Of a DNA stretch of 64,000 nt, positions 25,547-35,307 are shown piece after piece; within the stretch, counting starts at the first letter, position 1, and the number at the start of each line of letters is the position of its first letter. Source of the DNA: Pseudovibrio sp. Ad37. Its GTDB lineage: Bacteria > Pseudomonadota > Alphaproteobacteria > Rhizobiales > Stappiaceae. Made by a program: the position numbers and the translations under genes. A model generated the notes under the pieces. That model made no database searches, was not told where the DNA came from, and worked only from the letters and a program-made list of their open reading frames with translations. The stretch is from positions 43,546-107,545 of the forward strand of contig NZ_LMCF01000065.1 of assembly GCF_001623075.1 (NCBI RefSeq), given 5' to 3'.

Positions 25547-26701
25547 TTAAGCACACGCGTGCTGGATAAGGCGGTCTAGGAAACCGTCGCACTTGTCGAG
25601 TTCGGACTGCTTGATGTACTCGTCCGGTTTATGAGCTTGCTCGATGCTACCTGGGCCACACACCACGGTTGGGACTTTCAAAATGGTCTGGATCAGGCCA
25701 GCTTCTGTGCCATAAGCAACTTTTGCGTGGTCGTTGCGACCAGCCAGCTTCTTCGCCAGAACAGTCACATCCGCTTCCACTTCCGTATCCAGTCCTGGGA
25801 TCTCAGAGTAAGGAATGAGCTCGATATCTGCCTTTTCAGAAACTTTGCGCATTTCAGGAAGAAGCTCCTCCGTGGCATAACGCCTGATCTCATTCATGCA
25901 AGCCTGAAGGTTTTCAGTTGGCAGCACGCGGAACTCAAATATGACTTCGCAGTGTTCAGGTACAATGTTGAGTGCAGTGCCGCCCTTCATGACACCTGTG
26001 TGAGCCGTGGAGTACGGCAAATCAAACAGATCATCGCTGGGACCCGATGCCAGTTCCCGCGCCATCTCTTCCAGCTTTGCAACAAGACGAGCGCCATAAT
26101 GCACGGCGTTTACGCCCTGTGGTGCAAGGGAGGAGTGGCAGGAAAGGCCGGTAAACACAGCGCGGTAGGAGGCTTTGGATTTATGTGCCACCACAACCTG
26201 CATTTCAGTCGGCTCACCAACGAAACATGCTTCCGCCTGGAACCCTTCACCAGCAAGCTTGTAAAGTACAGGCTGAATGCCGGTACAACCAGTTTCTTCG
26301 TCATATGAGAACATCAGGTGAAACGGCTTGTTCAGGGGCGCCTTAAGCATCTCTGGCACTTTGGCAAGAGAGCAAGCAACAAAGCCCTTCATGTCGCAGG
26401 AACCGCGACCGTAAAGCAGTCCATCTTCTTCGCGAAGGGAGAACGGGTTGCTTGTCCAGTCTTGTCCTTCAACCGGCACCACATCTGTGTGACCTGAAAG
26501 AATGTAACCATCGGTCCCATCTCCACCGATCGTCGCAAACAGGCTCGCCTTCTCACCTGTCTCGTCTGGCAGTATGGAAGAGGAGACCCTCAGATCATTA
26601 AGATACTCTTCGATCCACTTGATCAGGGGGAGATTGGTTTTTGCGCTGACCGTGTCAAAGCTAACCAGCTTTGCAAGGATTTCTTGGCTTGTCATTGTCA
26701 T
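25547..26701 (-). CDS. argE: acetylornithine deacetylase (M20 family)
   Basis: Predicted 384-residue zinc amidohydrolase. Metal ligands are seen in LSGHTDVVP and GRGSCDMKGF, with the catalytic glutamate and following ligand in SYDEETGCTG; a late histidine is in GSIEQAHKPDEY. Length and N-terminus (SQEILAKLVSFDTVSAKTN) match the ArgE group that removes acetate from N-acetylornithine. Other N-acyl amino acids are possible substrates, and its location downstream of a peptide importer, aldolase and sugar kinase hints that it could serve catabolism instead of arginine synthesis. ATG 26701 with GAGAG upstream is used; ATG 26695 is a close alternative. Confidence 0.82.
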   Translation of the reverse strand: MTMTSQEILAKLVSFDTVSAKTNLPLIKWIEEYLNDLRVSSSILPDETGEKASLFATIGGDGTDGYILSGHTDVVPVEGQDWTSNPFSLREEDGLLYGRGSCDMKGFVACSLAKVPEMLKAPLNKPFHLMFSYDEETGCTGIQPVLYKLAGEGFQAEACFVGEPTEMQVVVAHKSKASYRAVFTGLSCHSSLAPQGVNAVHYGARLVAKLEEMARELASGPSDDLFDLPYSTAHTGVMKGGTALNIVPEHCEVIFEFRVLPTENLQACMNEIRRYATEELLPEMRKVSEKADIELIPYSEIPGLDTEVEADVTVLAKKLAGRNDHAKVAYGTEAGLIQTILKVPTVVCGPGSIEQAHKPDEYIKQSELDKCDGFLDRLIQHACA

Positions 26702-26773
26702 GGAAATTTCTCTCAGGAAATCGGAATCGTGAGTTCTGACTATAGAAAGAGAAATCCATAAGGAAAAGTACGT

Positions 26774-27706
26774 TTACGAGCTTTCGTTGACATGCCGTAG
26801 CGTTGTTTCGCCCTTACCCCACAGCCAGGCAGCACCACGCACACCAGAACTATCGCCGTGTTTGGCCTTGCGGATATCAAAATCATAACCATCAGAGAAA
26901 ATGTAAGGACGCATTGCAGCAGGAAGATCCTTGTAAATCTCTTCCACGTTGGACATGCCACCAGCCAGTACAAAACAGTCTGGATCTAAAATGTTGGCTG
27001 CCATCGCCAAGGCACGGCCCAGACGGCTTACATAACGTTGATACGTGCCCATGGCAGCTTCATCACCAGAGCGCATCAGCTCAATGATCTCACTGCCCTT
27101 AATAGCCTTTCCAGTGGCATTCTCATAATCCCACTGGAAGCCTGTGCCAGAGCACAAAAGGTCAATCGTACCGTGGTGTCCGGTCCAATTGAGCGGCCCC
27201 GGGAACTCGCCTTCTTGCATCCATGGCACTGTGACGTTTCCCCATTCGCCGCCAATGCCATTCGCACCTTTATGAGGACGTCCATTAATCGCTATGCCTG
27301 AACCACAGCCAGTGCCAATGATGACACCGTGAACAACACCGCATCCTGCTCCGGCGCCATCAATGGCCTCAGATACTGCCATACAATTGGCGTCGTTCTG
27401 AATGCGCACTTCACGTCCAAGGGTATCGCACAGATCTTTGTCGAGAGGTTTGCCGTTCATCCACGTGGAATTTGCGTTCTTAACCAGTCCGGTACTTGGA
27501 GAGATGGACCCAGGAATGCCAATGCCTACTGTTCCGACTTCGCCAGTCGCCGCTTCAGTTGCTGCAACAAGTTCGATAACAGCTTCTACGCAGCCCTGAT
27601 AATCGTTCTTGGGAGTTGGAACACGCTTGCGAAACAGTTCTTCACCTTCGTTAGAAAGTGCCAGCGCTTCAATTTTGGTACCACCCCAGTCAAGTCCAAT
27701 TCGCAT
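26774..27706 (-). CDS. ROK-family sugar kinase (fructokinase/NagK-like)
   Basis: Predicted 310-residue ATP-dependent hexose kinase. The N-terminal phosphate loop GLDWGGTKIEAL, GIGIPGSISPSTG and VIIGTGCGSGIAINGRPHKG are ROK features. In E. coli Mak and NagK relatives a C-x-CG-x2-GC zinc motif follows; here the segment reads TGHHGTIDLLCSGTGFQ, so most of the zinc cysteines are missing. That is an oddity but is found in some family members. Substrate may be fructose, mannose or N-acetylglucosamine. It is followed 72 bp later by argE and preceded by the class II aldolase, all on the minus strand. Confidence 0.83.
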   Translation of the reverse strand: MRIGLDWGGTKIEALALSNEGEELFRKRVPTPKNDYQGCVEAVIELVAATEAATGEVGTVGIGIPGSISPSTGLVKNANSTWMNGKPLDKDLCDTLGREVRIQNDANCMAVSEAIDGAGAGCGVVHGVIIGTGCGSGIAINGRPHKGANGIGGEWGNVTVPWMQEGEFPGPLNWTGHHGTIDLLCSGTGFQWDYENATGKAIKGSEIIELMRSGDEAAMGTYQRYVSRLGRALAMAANILDPDCFVLAGGMSNVEEIYKDLPAAMRPYIFSDGYDFDIRKAKHGDSSGVRGAAWLWGKGETTLRHVNESS

Positions 27707-27773
27707 GTTCCAATCATTCCCCCGTTACATGCATAAAAGGCCTAAGCCTCTGCATTTTTTGTTGTCTTCTGTC

Positions 27774-28472
27774 TTAGTCGCGTCGCTGGGGCATTTCAAA
27801 AGCACCTGCGTCGTCTCCATTCAATGTATCCAGCTCTTTACCGTAGCTTTTGAATTTTCTCAAAATCTCTTTCATCTCAGCAGGACAAAGAGGTGCAGGT
27901 TCTCCCAGAACCAGCGCAGATAAATACTGATCTGCCAATGCTTCCACTTCACCGGCAAGACCAAGCGCCTTGTGCAGCGAAGGGCCAAAAGCAATCTGAC
28001 CATGATGCGCCAAAAGACAGGCAGTCCGGTCTTCAAGCGCATCGATCATTGCTTTAGAAAGGGCTTTGGTCCCGAACGTTGCGTAGTCTGCACATTTGAT
28101 CTGATCTCCGCCAGCGACCGCCACCATATAGTGAAAGGCCGGAATGCCTTTGTTATGAGTTGAAAGCGCAGTTGCTCTGGCTGAATGGCAGTGAACAACA
28201 GCCTCTGCATCTTTGTAGTTGCGATAAATGTCCATATGCATACGCCACTCGGAAGAGGGCAGAAAATCTCCAAAATATCCGCCCTCAAGATCGATGAAGA
28301 CAATCTTTTTCATCTCCAGGTCTTCGTAAGGAATGCCAGAAGGCGTAATCAACATGCCATTGTTATATCGGGCGCTTACATTGCCAGAGGTTCCATGTGT
28401 CAAACCAGTGCTTTGTAAAGCACGCGCCGTTCTTATTACTTCCCGGCGAAGCTGGTTCTCAGCTGTTGTCAT
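27774..28472 (-). CDS. class II aldolase/adducin family protein (fuculose-phosphate aldolase-like)
   Basis: Predicted 232-residue zinc-dependent aldolase. Zinc ligands are seen in VVHCHSARATAL (H-x-H) and LLAHHGQIA, and the acidic base region is SSEWRMHMDIYR. HGTSGNVSARYNNGMLITPSG is the phosphate-binding N-terminal signature. The family splits L-fuculose- or L-ribulose-type phosphates or related sugar phosphates to a triose and an aldehyde. It sits between the peptide-type importer and the ROK kinase on the same strand with gaps near 70 bp. The actual substrate is unknown. Confidence 0.85.
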   Translation of the reverse strand: MTTAENQLRREVIRTARALQSTGLTHGTSGNVSARYNNGMLITPSGIPYEDLEMKKIVFIDLEGGYFGDFLPSSEWRMHMDIYRNYKDAEAVVHCHSARATALSTHNKGIPAFHYMVAVAGGDQIKCADYATFGTKALSKAMIDALEDRTACLLAHHGQIAFGPSLHKALGLAGEVEALADQYLSALVLGEPAPLCPAEMKEILRKFKSYGKELDTLNGDDAGAFEMPQRRD

Positions 28473-28544
28473 AACATGTCTCCGCTTGCTGTAGCCTAGG
28501 CAAATGTAAGGCTAGCCGCACTGGTTTGCTTCAGGCAATAGCGC

Positions 28545-30188
28545 TCAATGCGTATGCTTGTTCTCTTCTTCTCTGCGTTTGCGCAAGGCTTCATTGAGGT
28601 CTGGCGCAGCAGAGACAAGGATACGTGTGTAAGGGTGTTTGGGATTGGAAAAGACTTCTCCGGTTGGACCTTCTTCCACAATCCGGCCAGCGTTCATCAC
28701 AATCACTCGATCAGTAATGGCCTGCACGGCAGACAGATCGTGTGAAATGAACAGATAAGCCATACCCAGTCGATCGCGAAGGTCCGCGAATAAATCGAGG
28801 ATCTGAGCTCTGATGGAAACATCAAGTGCAGAAACGGGTTCATCCGCGACGATCAGGCTTGGATTGGTGACCAGCGCGCGCGCAATCGCGATACGCTGCC
28901 TTTGGCCACCAGAAAATTCGTGCGGATACTTGTTGGCATCTGCGGAAGAAAGCCCCACGCTTTCCAAAACCTCATGAACGCGTTTTTTACGTTGAGAACG
29001 AGACAGTTCGTTACGCATCAGGTGCAACGGTTCTCCAACGGTACGTTCAACCGTATGCCGCGGATCAAAGCTTCCATAAGGGTCCTGAAACACAGCCTGA
29101 ATGCCCAGTTGCAAATCTTGACGGTCTTTTCGTGAAACCGAGTAGGGGTCTTTGCCAAGAAACTGGATATGGCCTGCATTCGGCGGTGTCAGTCCCAAAA
29201 TAGTGCGCGCAAGGGTGGACTTGCCACATCCACTTTCACCCACCAGTCCCATGCTCTGACGCGGCGCAACGTGGAAGGAAACGTGTTGTACGGCCCTGTG
29301 CCATTGTCTGCGTGTGAAGATGCTGGCGCGAGGGAGAGGATATTCCCGCAGTACATTGCTCACCTTCAAGAGCGGCTGCGTGATCTTGTCAACCGGCTCT
29401 TGTCGTGGAACAGGTACGTGGTTGGAGGTTTCAAACAGCTTTTTGGAATAGGGATGAGAAAGATTGTCGAACAGTTCGCAAGTTGGGCCACGCTCAACAA
29501 TCACTCCATCCTTCATAATGGCAACAGTGTCTGCCATGTCTGCAACAACTGCCAAATCATGCGAAATGAGCAGCATGGCCATTTGTTCTTTGCGCACGAT
29601 GTCTTTCAGCAATGTCAGGATCTGCGCCTGAACCGTCACATCAAGTGCGGTGGTCGGCTCATCAGCAATCAACACCTTGGGCTTACAGGCGATAGCAATG
29701 GCAATGACAACGCGCTGCCTCTGTCCGCCGGAAAGCTGGTGAGGGAAACGATCAATCAAACCATATTCAAGACCAAGACCAAGACCAACCCGTTCCAGAA
29801 CATCAATGGTCTGGTCCATCGCTTCCTTGCGTGTAAGACCCTGATGCCAGCGAAGGCCTTCAGCAACTTGCTCGCCAATGGTGCGGGTTGGGTTGAGAGC
29901 GGTCAGCGGCTCCTGAAAGACCATAGAGATGTCTTTGCCACGTACATGGGTCATCTCTGTATCAGTAGCGCGCGTGAGGTTCTTGCCCTCAAACATCAGA
30001 TCACCAATCTGATGAGCACCCTCTGGTAAAAGCTGCATGGCTGAGAGCGCACTCATGGATTTACCAGAGCCACTTTCGCCGACGAGGCCAAGGATTTTAC
30101 CCTGCTCAAGGTCAAAACTCACATTGCGCAGGATCGGCTTGCCAGAAATGGAAACGCAAAGGTCAGTGGCGGAAAAAACAGAGGTCAC
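28545..30188 (-). CDS. peptide-type ABC importer ATPase, DppD-DppF fusion
   Basis: Predicted 547-residue double ATPase. Each half has a full set of motifs: Walker A GESGSGKS and GESGCGKST, signatures LSGGQRQRV and FSGGQRQRI, and Walker B segments LIADEPTTALD and IVADEPVSALD. Fusions of the two Opp/Dpp ATPases are common in alphaproteobacteria. The start is GTG 30188, overlapping the upstream permease stop by 4 bp (GTGA). It powers the permeases encoded at 30185-32013. Confidence 0.93.
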   Translation of the reverse strand: MTSVFSATDLCVSISGKPILRNVSFDLEQGKILGLVGESGSGKSMSALSAMQLLPEGAHQIGDLMFEGKNLTRATDTEMTHVRGKDISMVFQEPLTALNPTRTIGEQVAEGLRWHQGLTRKEAMDQTIDVLERVGLGLGLEYGLIDRFPHQLSGGQRQRVVIAIAIACKPKVLIADEPTTALDVTVQAQILTLLKDIVRKEQMAMLLISHDLAVVADMADTVAIMKDGVIVERGPTCELFDNLSHPYSKKLFETSNHVPVPRQEPVDKITQPLLKVSNVLREYPLPRASIFTRRQWHRAVQHVSFHVAPRQSMGLVGESGCGKSTLARTILGLTPPNAGHIQFLGKDPYSVSRKDRQDLQLGIQAVFQDPYGSFDPRHTVERTVGEPLHLMRNELSRSQRKKRVHEVLESVGLSSADANKYPHEFSGGQRQRIAIARALVTNPSLIVADEPVSALDVSIRAQILDLFADLRDRLGMAYLFISHDLSAVQAITDRVIVMNAGRIVEEGPTGEVFSNPKHPYTRILVSAAPDLNEALRKRREEENKHTH

Positions 30189-31069
30189 GCAACTCTCCTC
30201 CGCATCTTAGGATCCAGCAAATCCCTAAGTCCATCGCCAAGCAGGTTAAAGCCGAGAACGGAAAATATAATCGCAAATCCCGGATAAAGCGCCAGCTGCG
30301 GTGCAAAGGCAACCATGGTCTGGGCCTCATACAACATGCGACCCCAACTCGCCATGGGTGGTTGCGTCCCCAAACCAAGATAGGAGAGACCTGCCTCTGA
30401 AAGGATTGCAAGAGAGAGCTGAATGGTTGCCTGTACAATCAGCAGGTTGGCAATGTTCGGAATAATGTGTTCCAAAGTGATCAAAAACGAGCTCTTGCCG
30501 GAAAGACGGGCGGCAAGCAAAAACTCGCGTCCTGAAAGAGACAAGGCGCCACCGCGAGCAACGCGGGCAAAAACCGGAATATTGAAGATGCCAATCGCAA
30601 TTACAGCGTTGATTGTTCCTGGTCCAAAAATGGACGTGATGAGCACGGCGGAGAGCAGAGACGGAAATGCGAAAATCAGATCATTGGTGCGCATCACCAG
30701 TTCTTCCAGAAACCCCTTTTGGGCTGCTGCCAGAAGTCCCAATGGCACGCCAATCAGCATACCGATGCCAACTGCAATCAATGCCACAATAATAGAGGTG
30801 CGCGCACCAACCATCAGCATGGAGAAGATATCGCGACCATACTGATCCGTCCCAAACCAGAATTCAGAACTCATCGGCTTAAGGCGCTTGGAAACATCCA
30901 GAACATCGATGGCATAGGGTGTCCAGAAGACGGAAGTAACCCCGGCAATGAGAATAACGAGAGCAAGCGTTGCCCCGATCACGAAAGAACGACTGTGAAA
31001 GGCTTTCTTCCAGATGGAGATTTCGTCAAAACTGGCAAGCGGCGGATAACTTGGGAGTTCCTGATTCAT
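30185..31069 (-). CDS. peptide-type ABC importer permease, DppC-like
   Basis: Predicted 294-residue inner-membrane permease with an N-terminal OppC-type segment (residues ~1-50) and about six membrane helices. The EAA loop reads GREFLLAARLSGKSSFLITLEHIIPN and the C-terminus FNLLGDGLRDLLDP is typical of DppC. It overlaps both neighbours by 4 bp (ATGA and GTGA), a tight operon. It partners the permease at 31066-32013. Confidence 0.93.
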   Translation of the reverse strand: MNQELPSYPPLASFDEISIWKKAFHSRSFVIGATLALVILIAGVTSVFWTPYAIDVLDVSKRLKPMSSEFWFGTDQYGRDIFSMLMVGARTSIIVALIAVGIGMLIGVPLGLLAAAQKGFLEELVMRTNDLIFAFPSLLSAVLITSIFGPGTINAVIAIGIFNIPVFARVARGGALSLSGREFLLAARLSGKSSFLITLEHIIPNIANLLIVQATIQLSLAILSEAGLSYLGLGTQPPMASWGRMLYEAQTMVAFAPQLALYPGFAIIFSVLGFNLLGDGLRDLLDPKMRRRVA

Positions 31070-32013
31070 GCACGTCGCCTCAGTCTCGGATCAATAGCTG
31101 CGTAGGCGATGTCGACAAGGAATGTCACAAAGATTGTAAGAGCAACGAGCAGCATGACACTGCTCTTCACTACGATCAGATCGCGCTGAGTAATACCCTG
31201 GAAAATCAGACGCCCTAGGCCAGGTAGGTAAAAGAGGTTCTCAATAATCACCGTACCTGCGATCAGGAAAGAGAACTGAAGACCCAGAATAGTCAGGACC
31301 GGAATAAGAGCATTGCGTACGCCGTGTCTCCAAAGCGTGGCTTTGTTGGAGAGCCCTTTGGCGCGTGCTGTGCGGATATAATCTTCATGCAAAACATCCA
31401 GCAAGGCTGAACGCATCACGCGGGCCAGAATACTCGCTTGGGGGAGAGCCAGCGCGATAACGGGCAACAAGAGCGCCTGCAATGAGCCAAAGAAGCTCAC
31501 ATCCCAGCCCGGGAAACCACCAGATGGCAATACCCTCAGTACAATCGCAAACACGTAAACCAGCAAAATGGCAATCCAGAAGTTTGGGATAGCAATGCCG
31601 ATCTGGGCAATGGACATAATACCTGTGTCGATGACCTTGCCGTGATAGCGGGCAGAGTAAACGCCGATTGGTATAGCGATGACTGTCGAGAGGATCAGTG
31701 CGCCAGTTGCAAGCGGAAGGCTGACCTGAATGCGTTCGCCGATCAGTTCAGAAACCGGAACTGAATATGTGTAGCTCACACCAAACTCACCCTGCAACAT
31801 GCCCAGCAACCAGTTCACATAGCGGGTGGATAAAGGAGCGTTGAGGCCAAGTTCAGCGCGCAGAGCTGCGAGTGTGTCAGGCTGCGCATTCAGCCCAAGC
31901 ATCACTTCAGCCGGATCACCGGGTATAACCTCAAGCACAACGAAGATGACGAGGCTTGCGGCCAGGAGAGTTGTCAGTAAGCCTATGAGACGAAGGAACG
32001 CAAACCAGAGCAT
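31066..32013 (-). CDS. peptide-type ABC importer permease, DppB-like
   Basis: Predicted 315-residue inner-membrane permease. The N-terminal helix (LLTTLLAASLVIFVVLEVIPGD) with PAEVMLG, the EAA loop IRTARAKGLSNKATLWRHGV and the late segment VIIENLFYLPGLGRLI are characteristic of DppB/OppB. The gene stops 4 bp inside the DppC gene. The binding-protein gene lies 197 bp upstream, separated by a hairpin that probably reduces transcription into the permease genes. Confidence 0.93.
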   Translation of the reverse strand: MLWFAFLRLIGLLTTLLAASLVIFVVLEVIPGDPAEVMLGLNAQPDTLAALRAELGLNAPLSTRYVNWLLGMLQGEFGVSYTYSVPVSELIGERIQVSLPLATGALILSTVIAIPIGVYSARYHGKVIDTGIMSIAQIGIAIPNFWIAILLVYVFAIVLRVLPSGGFPGWDVSFFGSLQALLLPVIALALPQASILARVMRSALLDVLHEDYIRTARAKGLSNKATLWRHGVRNALIPVLTILGLQFSFLIAGTVIIENLFYLPGLGRLIFQGITQRDLIVVKSSVMLLVALTIFVTFLVDIAYAAIDPRLRRRA

Positions 32014-32145
32014 CGGACAAATCCGCTAAACCAATCAAACTTGCGTTGCACAAGCAAATTGCACAATGAGAGAAAAGGGTTACCCCTAAAGTAACTGTCA
32101 GTTTGGCAACCGCTTAAACCATATAATTTGGAATAGCAATTGAGA

Positions 32146-32177
32146 AGGACTGCGATTGCGGTTGCAACCGCAGTCCT
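32146..32177 (-). terminator. hairpin between binding-protein gene and permease genes
   Basis: Stem AGGACTGCG / CGCAGTCCT (9 bp, perfect) with an inner GCGGTTGCAACCGC palindrome, 34 bp after the binding-protein stop. Such hairpins often stabilise the abundant binding-protein mRNA and attenuate the permease genes. Confidence 0.6.
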
Positions 32178-32210
32178 GTGCAAATATCTACGTGTATTTG
32201 CTAGGTGTTT

Positions 32211-33722
32211 TTAGTTATTCGCCCAATAGACCTGCGACAGATCGTTACCCGGTGTAGGGGAGTTTCGCCAAAGCCCCTTCACATTGGCATTCCACACAGC
32301 AGATTTCGCCAACTGGAACAGGTAGACGTTCACAGCATCCTCGGAGATGACTTGCTGTGCCTGCTTCAAAAGCTCATACCGCTTCTCTTCGTCAACAGTC
32401 ACATTCAGCTCTTCAATCAGTTTCTTGAAAGCATCACTGTTGTAGTTGAAGTAGTACTTATCGCGCGCATAGATACCAATATCCATCGGCTCAACATGAG
32501 AGACGATCGTGAAATCGTAATTGGTCTCCTTAAAGACCTCTGAAAGCCACTGCGCCCATTCAACAGGCACGATCTTCAAATCAATGCCGATCTTCTTCAG
32601 ATCGGAGGCAATCAGCTCACCACCACGACGGGCATAGGTCGGTGGTGGCAGTTTCAGCGTTGCGCTGAAGCCATCTGGATACCCAGCTTTGGCAAGAAGC
32701 TCTTTCGCTTTCGCCGGATCGTAAGGGTAAAGCCCTGTCAGATCATTATAAGCGGGATGGTGCGGAGCAAAGTGCGTTCCAATTGGCGTACCAAGTCCAA
32801 ACATAGCACCATCAATCAGCGCTTGCTTATTGACCGCATGCGAGATTGCCTGACGCACGAGCTTGTTCTTAAGCGGGCCGCGGGTGTTGTTCATCGCAAG
32901 GATGGTTTCACCCTCAGTCGTGCCAATAGCAACTTCAAAGCGTGGGTCCGCTTGAAACTGAATAATGGTTTCTGGAGCGGAAAATGTCGGGAACGCATCC
33001 AGATCGCCAGAGATCATTGCAGCAAAGGCGGCATTAGGATCAGAGATGAAACGGAAAGAGGCTTTTTCCAGCTTTGGTTGGTCTCCCCAATACTGGTCGA
33101 AACGGGAAATCCGAATTTCCTGCCCCTTCATCCAACGGTCAAACTTGAACGGTCCGGTGCCCACAGGCTGCGTCTTGTTCGTCTCAGCCGTTTTAGGAGA
33201 TACAATTACCGCATCGCCCCAAGCCAGATTGTAAGCAAGATTTCCGCTTGGCGTAGTGAGCTTGATGTTAACGGTTTGCGGATCTACGACAACCACATCA
33301 GAGATCGCTGCAAAGAGCGGCTTTTGTGCATTTACGCTGCCTTCAGCGCGAGCACGATCCAAGGAAAACTTTACGTCATCGGCAGAAAACGGCGTTCCAT
33401 CATGAAAGAGGACACCCGTCTGCAAATGGAAGCGATAGGTCATGCCGTCTTCACTCACATCCCACGATTTGGCGAGAGAGGGCAGAACACTTCCGTCTGG
33501 CCCGATACGTGTCAGGCCTTGAAAAACGTTTTGATAGACCACTTCATCGATAGCAGCTGCAGCCCCTGCAGTTGCATCAAGATGCGGTGGTTCGAGTACC
33601 ATTCCCAAAGACAGGGAAGATTTGGCTTCAGCAGAACCGTGCGCACCTGTTAGTGCAGCAAGGACGAGGGCCGCGCCTCCGGCAAGGCAAAGCAGCCGGC
33701 TTTTTAATGACTTTGCATGCAT
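32211..33722 (-). CDS. peptide/opine-type ABC transporter substrate-binding protein (SBP family 5)
   Basis: Predicted 503-residue periplasmic binding protein of the DppA/OppA family. A signal peptide of about 33 residues (LAGGAALVLAALTGAHG, then SAEAKSS) precedes the mature part. Family signatures include QNVFQGLTRIGPDGSVLPSL, LHDGTPFSADDVKFS-like FHDGTPFSADDVKFSLDRA, and DPAKAKELLAKAGYPDGF. ATG 33722 follows GGGGACGGAATGGA. Substrates of the family include peptides, opines, nickel and oligosaccharides; the accompanying aldolase and sugar kinase suggest a sugar-containing compound. Confidence 0.9.
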   Translation of the reverse strand: MHAKSLKSRLLCLAGGAALVLAALTGAHGSAEAKSSLSLGMVLEPPHLDATAGAAAAIDEVVYQNVFQGLTRIGPDGSVLPSLAKSWDVSEDGMTYRFHLQTGVLFHDGTPFSADDVKFSLDRARAEGSVNAQKPLFAAISDVVVVDPQTVNIKLTTPSGNLAYNLAWGDAVIVSPKTAETNKTQPVGTGPFKFDRWMKGQEIRISRFDQYWGDQPKLEKASFRFISDPNAAFAAMISGDLDAFPTFSAPETIIQFQADPRFEVAIGTTEGETILAMNNTRGPLKNKLVRQAISHAVNKQALIDGAMFGLGTPIGTHFAPHHPAYNDLTGLYPYDPAKAKELLAKAGYPDGFSATLKLPPPTYARRGGELIASDLKKIGIDLKIVPVEWAQWLSEVFKETNYDFTIVSHVEPMDIGIYARDKYYFNYNSDAFKKLIEELNVTVDEEKRYELLKQAQQVISEDAVNVYLFQLAKSAVWNANVKGLWRNSPTPGNDLSQVYWANN

Positions 33723-33742
33723 TCCATTCCGTCCCCTATACT

Positions 33743-35056
33743 TTAAGAGTGCACGTGATCAGACAGTGTTCTTGTTATTGGTCTTGCATCAGGCTCCGTC
33801 AAAAGAGAGTACGCGGCCAATGCCATCACTTTGGCACTGTCAACGAGATCCTCAATTCCAACAAATTCGTCCGGCCTGTGCGCCATCTCAAGTTTGCCTG
33901 GACCATACGCAATACAATCGTGCAAGTGGCCCAATCGTGTTATGTGCTTCTGATCATAAGTCCCCGGAGAGACAACATATGATGCATCTTTTTGAAGCAC
34001 GTCTTTAATTCCGCCTGCAACAGCGCGAGCGACTGGAGAGTCTTTCTCTGCCATCACGGGGAGAACTTCAAGGAGATCCTTAAGTTCATATTCGAAATTT
34101 CTACGTGTTTTACGCAGATTTTCTAATATTTCAACTATCTCTTGTTTCACATCCTCCAGCGGCTCCTCAATCAGGAATCTACGATCCAGTATGATGCGGC
34201 AACTATCTGCAACGCAAGGGGAAGGAAGACCATCGTGTCCTTCATCCTGTCCGCCATGTAAGGAGTTGATATTTAACGTGGATGATCGGGCGCCCGGAGG
34301 AATAACTGGCATTTGTGTTTGTTTTTTGCTGAGCGAAGGGTAAAGCTCGGTTTCCAGCACATTCAGGAAAGCACTCATGTGACGAATTGCGCTGTCACCC
34401 AAAAACGGCATAGAGCCGTGAGCAATCGAACCACGCGTCTCAATTTCACTCCACCATACCCCTCGGTGCCCAAGACAAACCTGATCCTTGTGCAAAGGTT
34501 CGGGGATGATCACATGGTCAACACGCGGCTTGGAAAAGTAGCCATGTCTGGCAAGATAAGCCACACCGCCAAGGCCGCCGGATTCCTCATCAACCGTTCC
34601 TGATATCTCGATAGCACCACAAAACTCTGGGAAACATTCAATCAGACTCTCTGCCGCGATTATGGAAGATGCCAGACCGCCTTTCATATCGCAGGCACCG
34701 CGCCCAAAGACCTTTCCGTCCTTTACCACGCCAGCAAAGGGATCAACCGTCCAGCCATACCCCACCTCGACAACATCAATATGGGAGTTGAAGTGGACAC
34801 AAGGACCGGGACCGCGACCTTCATAGCGACAAATAACATTGATACGCGGGTAGCGGTCAGAGTCTCCGGGGGTGCTCTCTCCTCTGACATACTCGACAGT
34901 AAAGCCTTTACGCTTCAAGCGCTCGCCGATGAACTCTGCACAGGGACGATAAGCTTCTCCGGGAGGGTTGATTGTCGGAAAAGCTATCAGGTCACGAGTG
35001 AGCGCAACAAGCTCATCCACTTTCCGCTCAACGGATTGGCTTAATTCCTCCCGCAT
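33743..35056 (-). CDS. M20 family peptidase/deacylase (ArgE/DapE-like)
   Basis: Predicted 437-residue zinc amidohydrolase. Metal-binding segments are FNSHIDVVE, FGRGACDMKGGLAS and the catalytic TVDEESGGLGG; GPGKLEMAHRPDEFV supplies the last histidine. It resembles the transporter-linked acetylornithine deacetylase/succinyl-diaminopimelate desuccinylase group. ATG 35056 follows GGGGGGAAG; the longer frame to 35155 lacks a site. It is the first gene of the importer block and lies 20 bp upstream of the binding-protein gene. A role in splitting an amide bond in the imported compound is inferred. Confidence 0.85.
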   Translation of the reverse strand: MREELSQSVERKVDELVALTRDLIAFPTINPPGEAYRPCAEFIGERLKRKGFTVEYVRGESTPGDSDRYPRINVICRYEGRGPGPCVHFNSHIDVVEVGYGWTVDPFAGVVKDGKVFGRGACDMKGGLASSIIAAESLIECFPEFCGAIEISGTVDEESGGLGGVAYLARHGYFSKPRVDHVIIPEPLHKDQVCLGHRGVWWSEIETRGSIAHGSMPFLGDSAIRHMSAFLNVLETELYPSLSKKQTQMPVIPPGARSSTLNINSLHGGQDEGHDGLPSPCVADSCRIILDRRFLIEEPLEDVKQEIVEILENLRKTRRNFEYELKDLLEVLPVMAEKDSPVARAVAGGIKDVLQKDASYVVSPGTYDQKHITRLGHLHDCIAYGPGKLEMAHRPDEFVGIEDLVDSAKVMALAAYSLLTEPDARPITRTLSDHVHS

Positions 35057-35307
35057 CTTCCCCCCAGAACAAATGCTTAAATGAATTAAGTGATATCGTG
35101 ACCGTTCCCAAATCGACTGAATACCCCTGAAAAATAATGGAGTATCTCGGAGCACGCAGACTGGTAAAAAGCCTTAATTATTTTCGAGAGAATGTGTGGA
35201 ACACTGAAACTCCACGTGTTTTGAGGGTTTTGGGCTACAGCATCTAAGTTTACGAATAGTCTATTCGTTTGTTTGAAAGTGATCCTGAAAATATGACTGG
35301 CAATAGC
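35057..35307. promoter_or_regulatory. divergent promoter region between M20 gene and manC
   Basis: A 250-bp, AT-rich gap between two divergent transcription units; promoters for both are expected. No clear operator was seen. Confidence 0.4.
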
